From Hyphomicrobiales bacterium (GTDB lineage: Bacteria > Pseudomonadota > Alphaproteobacteria > Rhizobiales > Aestuariivirgaceae): DNA of 6,054 bases. A model generated the notes under the pieces. That model searched no databases and was not told the DNA's origin. It saw nothing but the letters and a program-made list of their open reading frames with translations. Each line of letters opens with the position of its first letter. Position 1 is the stretch's first letter. This document shows, piece by piece, positions 5,351 to 6,054 of this stretch. The position numbers and the translations under genes are program-made. Location of the stretch: positions 1 through 6,054 of the forward strand of contig JAIBJH010000167.1 in assembly GCA_020029455.1 (NCBI GenBank), given 5' to 3'.

Positions 5351-5950
5351 ATGGCATTGGATCTCAACGCATTGACGGCCCATGTCGCCACAAGATTTGG
5401 CGAAAAACTTTCATCCGCCATCGCCTTTGACGAACTGACGCTCATTGCCGATGCAAGCAACATCATCGAAGTGCTGACTTTCCTGCGTGATGATCCGGAT
5501 TGCCGATTTGTCTCCTTCATCGACATTACCGCCGCCGACTACCCCGAGCGCGAGAAGCGCTTCGATGTCGTCTATCACCTTCTGAGCCCCTACAAAAACG
5601 CGCGTGTCCGCGTGAAAGTTGAGGTGGGCGAGGGCGATGATGTTCCAAGCGCCATTCCTGTGTTCAAGGCCGCCGACTGGTTTGAGCGCGAAGTCTTCGA
5701 TCTCTTCGGCATAATGTTCACAGGACATCCGGACCTGCGCCGCATCCTCACCGATTACGGCTTCCAAGGTCATCCCCTGCGCAAGGACTTCCCCACCACG
5801 GGCTATGTCGAAGTGCGCTACGATGATGAGCAGAAGCGCGTGGTTTATGAGCCAGTGAAGCTCGTGCAGGAATTCAGGCAGTTTGACTATCTGTCTCCTT
5901 GGGAAGGGGGCAAGTATGTCCTTCCAGGCGATGAAAAGGCGAAGCAATGA
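5351..5950 (+). CDS. nuoC: NADH:quinone oxidoreductase subunit C (NuoC, 30-kDa subunit)
   Basis: NuoC is a peripheral-arm subunit of complex I that packs against NuoD and NuoB near the quinone site; it has no cofactor. The 199-residue protein carries the family signature: WFEREVFDLFGI (110-121), GHPDLRRIL (125-133), GFQGHPLRKDFP (137-148) and VYEPV (165-169), ending in the FDYLSPWEG block. It is a separate gene, as in alphaproteobacteria and mitochondria, not fused to nuoD. No strong ribosome binding site is visible; it starts 3 bases after the nuoB stop and is probably translated by coupling. Its stop overlaps the nuoD start (ATGA). Confidence 0.96.
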   Translation: MALDLNALTAHVATRFGEKLSSAIAFDELTLIADASNIIEVLTFLRDDPDCRFVSFIDITAADYPEREKRFDVVYHLLSPYKNARVRVKVEVGEGDDVPSAIPVFKAADWFEREVFDLFGIMFTGHPDLRRILTDYGFQGHPLRKDFPTTGYVEVRYDDEQKRVVYEPVKLVQEFRQFDYLSPWEGGKYVLPGDEKAKQ

Positions 5951-6054
5951 CGGAAGTCGCCACCAGAAATTTCACGATCAATTTCGGACCTCAGCATCCT
6001 GCCGCACATGGTGTTCTCAGGATGGTTCTCGAGTTGGACGGTGAAGTCGTGACT
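5947..6054 (+). CDS. nuoD: NADH:quinone oxidoreductase subunit D (NuoD), 5' end only
   Basis: Only the first 36 codons are present; the gene runs off the window end with the frame open. The translation contains NFGPQHPAAHGVLR (12-25) followed by LELDGE, the N-terminal signature of the 49-kDa subunit. Its HPAAHG loop helps form the quinone-binding site next to NuoB and derives from the [NiFe]-hydrogenase large subunit family. The start ATG overlaps the nuoC stop by 4 bases, and AAAAGG (5934-5939) lies 7 bases upstream as ribosome binding site. Confidence 0.95.
   Translation, partial: MTEVATRNFTINFGPQHPAAHGVLRMVLELDGEVVT

Overview
The window looks chromosomal and alphaproteobacterial. It is GC-rich, the complex I genes run nuoA-nuoB-nuoC-nuoD with nuoC and nuoD as separate genes (not the fused nuoCD of enterobacteria), and NuoA and NuoB closely resemble the mitochondrial-type subunits. 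I cannot name the genus. All genes I accept are on the + strand.

Layout: (1) 21-138, a complete tRNA-Asp(GTC) followed by a Rho-independent terminator. (2) 155-2203, a cytosolic prolyl oligopeptidase (family S9A) with the catalytic triad and proline-pocket residues intact, followed by a hairpin. (3) 2204-2431, a 228-base intergenic region with a TTGACA promoter candidate, two CtrA-like half-matches (TTAA-N7-TTRM) and a leader that can fold. (4) 2432-4278, three unrecognised genes for exported, Ser/Ala/Gly-rich proteins of 326, 121 and 111 residues. The two smaller ones share a GGSFA[ES]ASV segment running into a CGCGG cysteine motif; the largest carries alternating small/aromatic segments (SAYA, SAFA, AYAE). 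(5) 4306-4340, a very strong terminator that closes this block. (6) 4467-6054, the start of the NADH:quinone oxidoreductase operon (nuoA, nuoB, nuoC and the first 36 codons of nuoD), with genes overlapping or 3 bases apart.

The tRNA, peptidase and nuo genes are ordinary housekeeping content. The accessory and interesting part is the secreted-protein block, which sits between two conserved units. Its products look like cell-surface or extracellular structural proteins built from low-complexity, possibly beta-forming sequence with cysteine-containing modules. Function, partners and any modification are unknown. No export machinery, radical SAM enzyme or other modifying enzyme is visible in the window. 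The first two genes may be co-transcribed from the 2282-2311 promoter, and the third has its own promoter candidate containing a 12-base palindrome.
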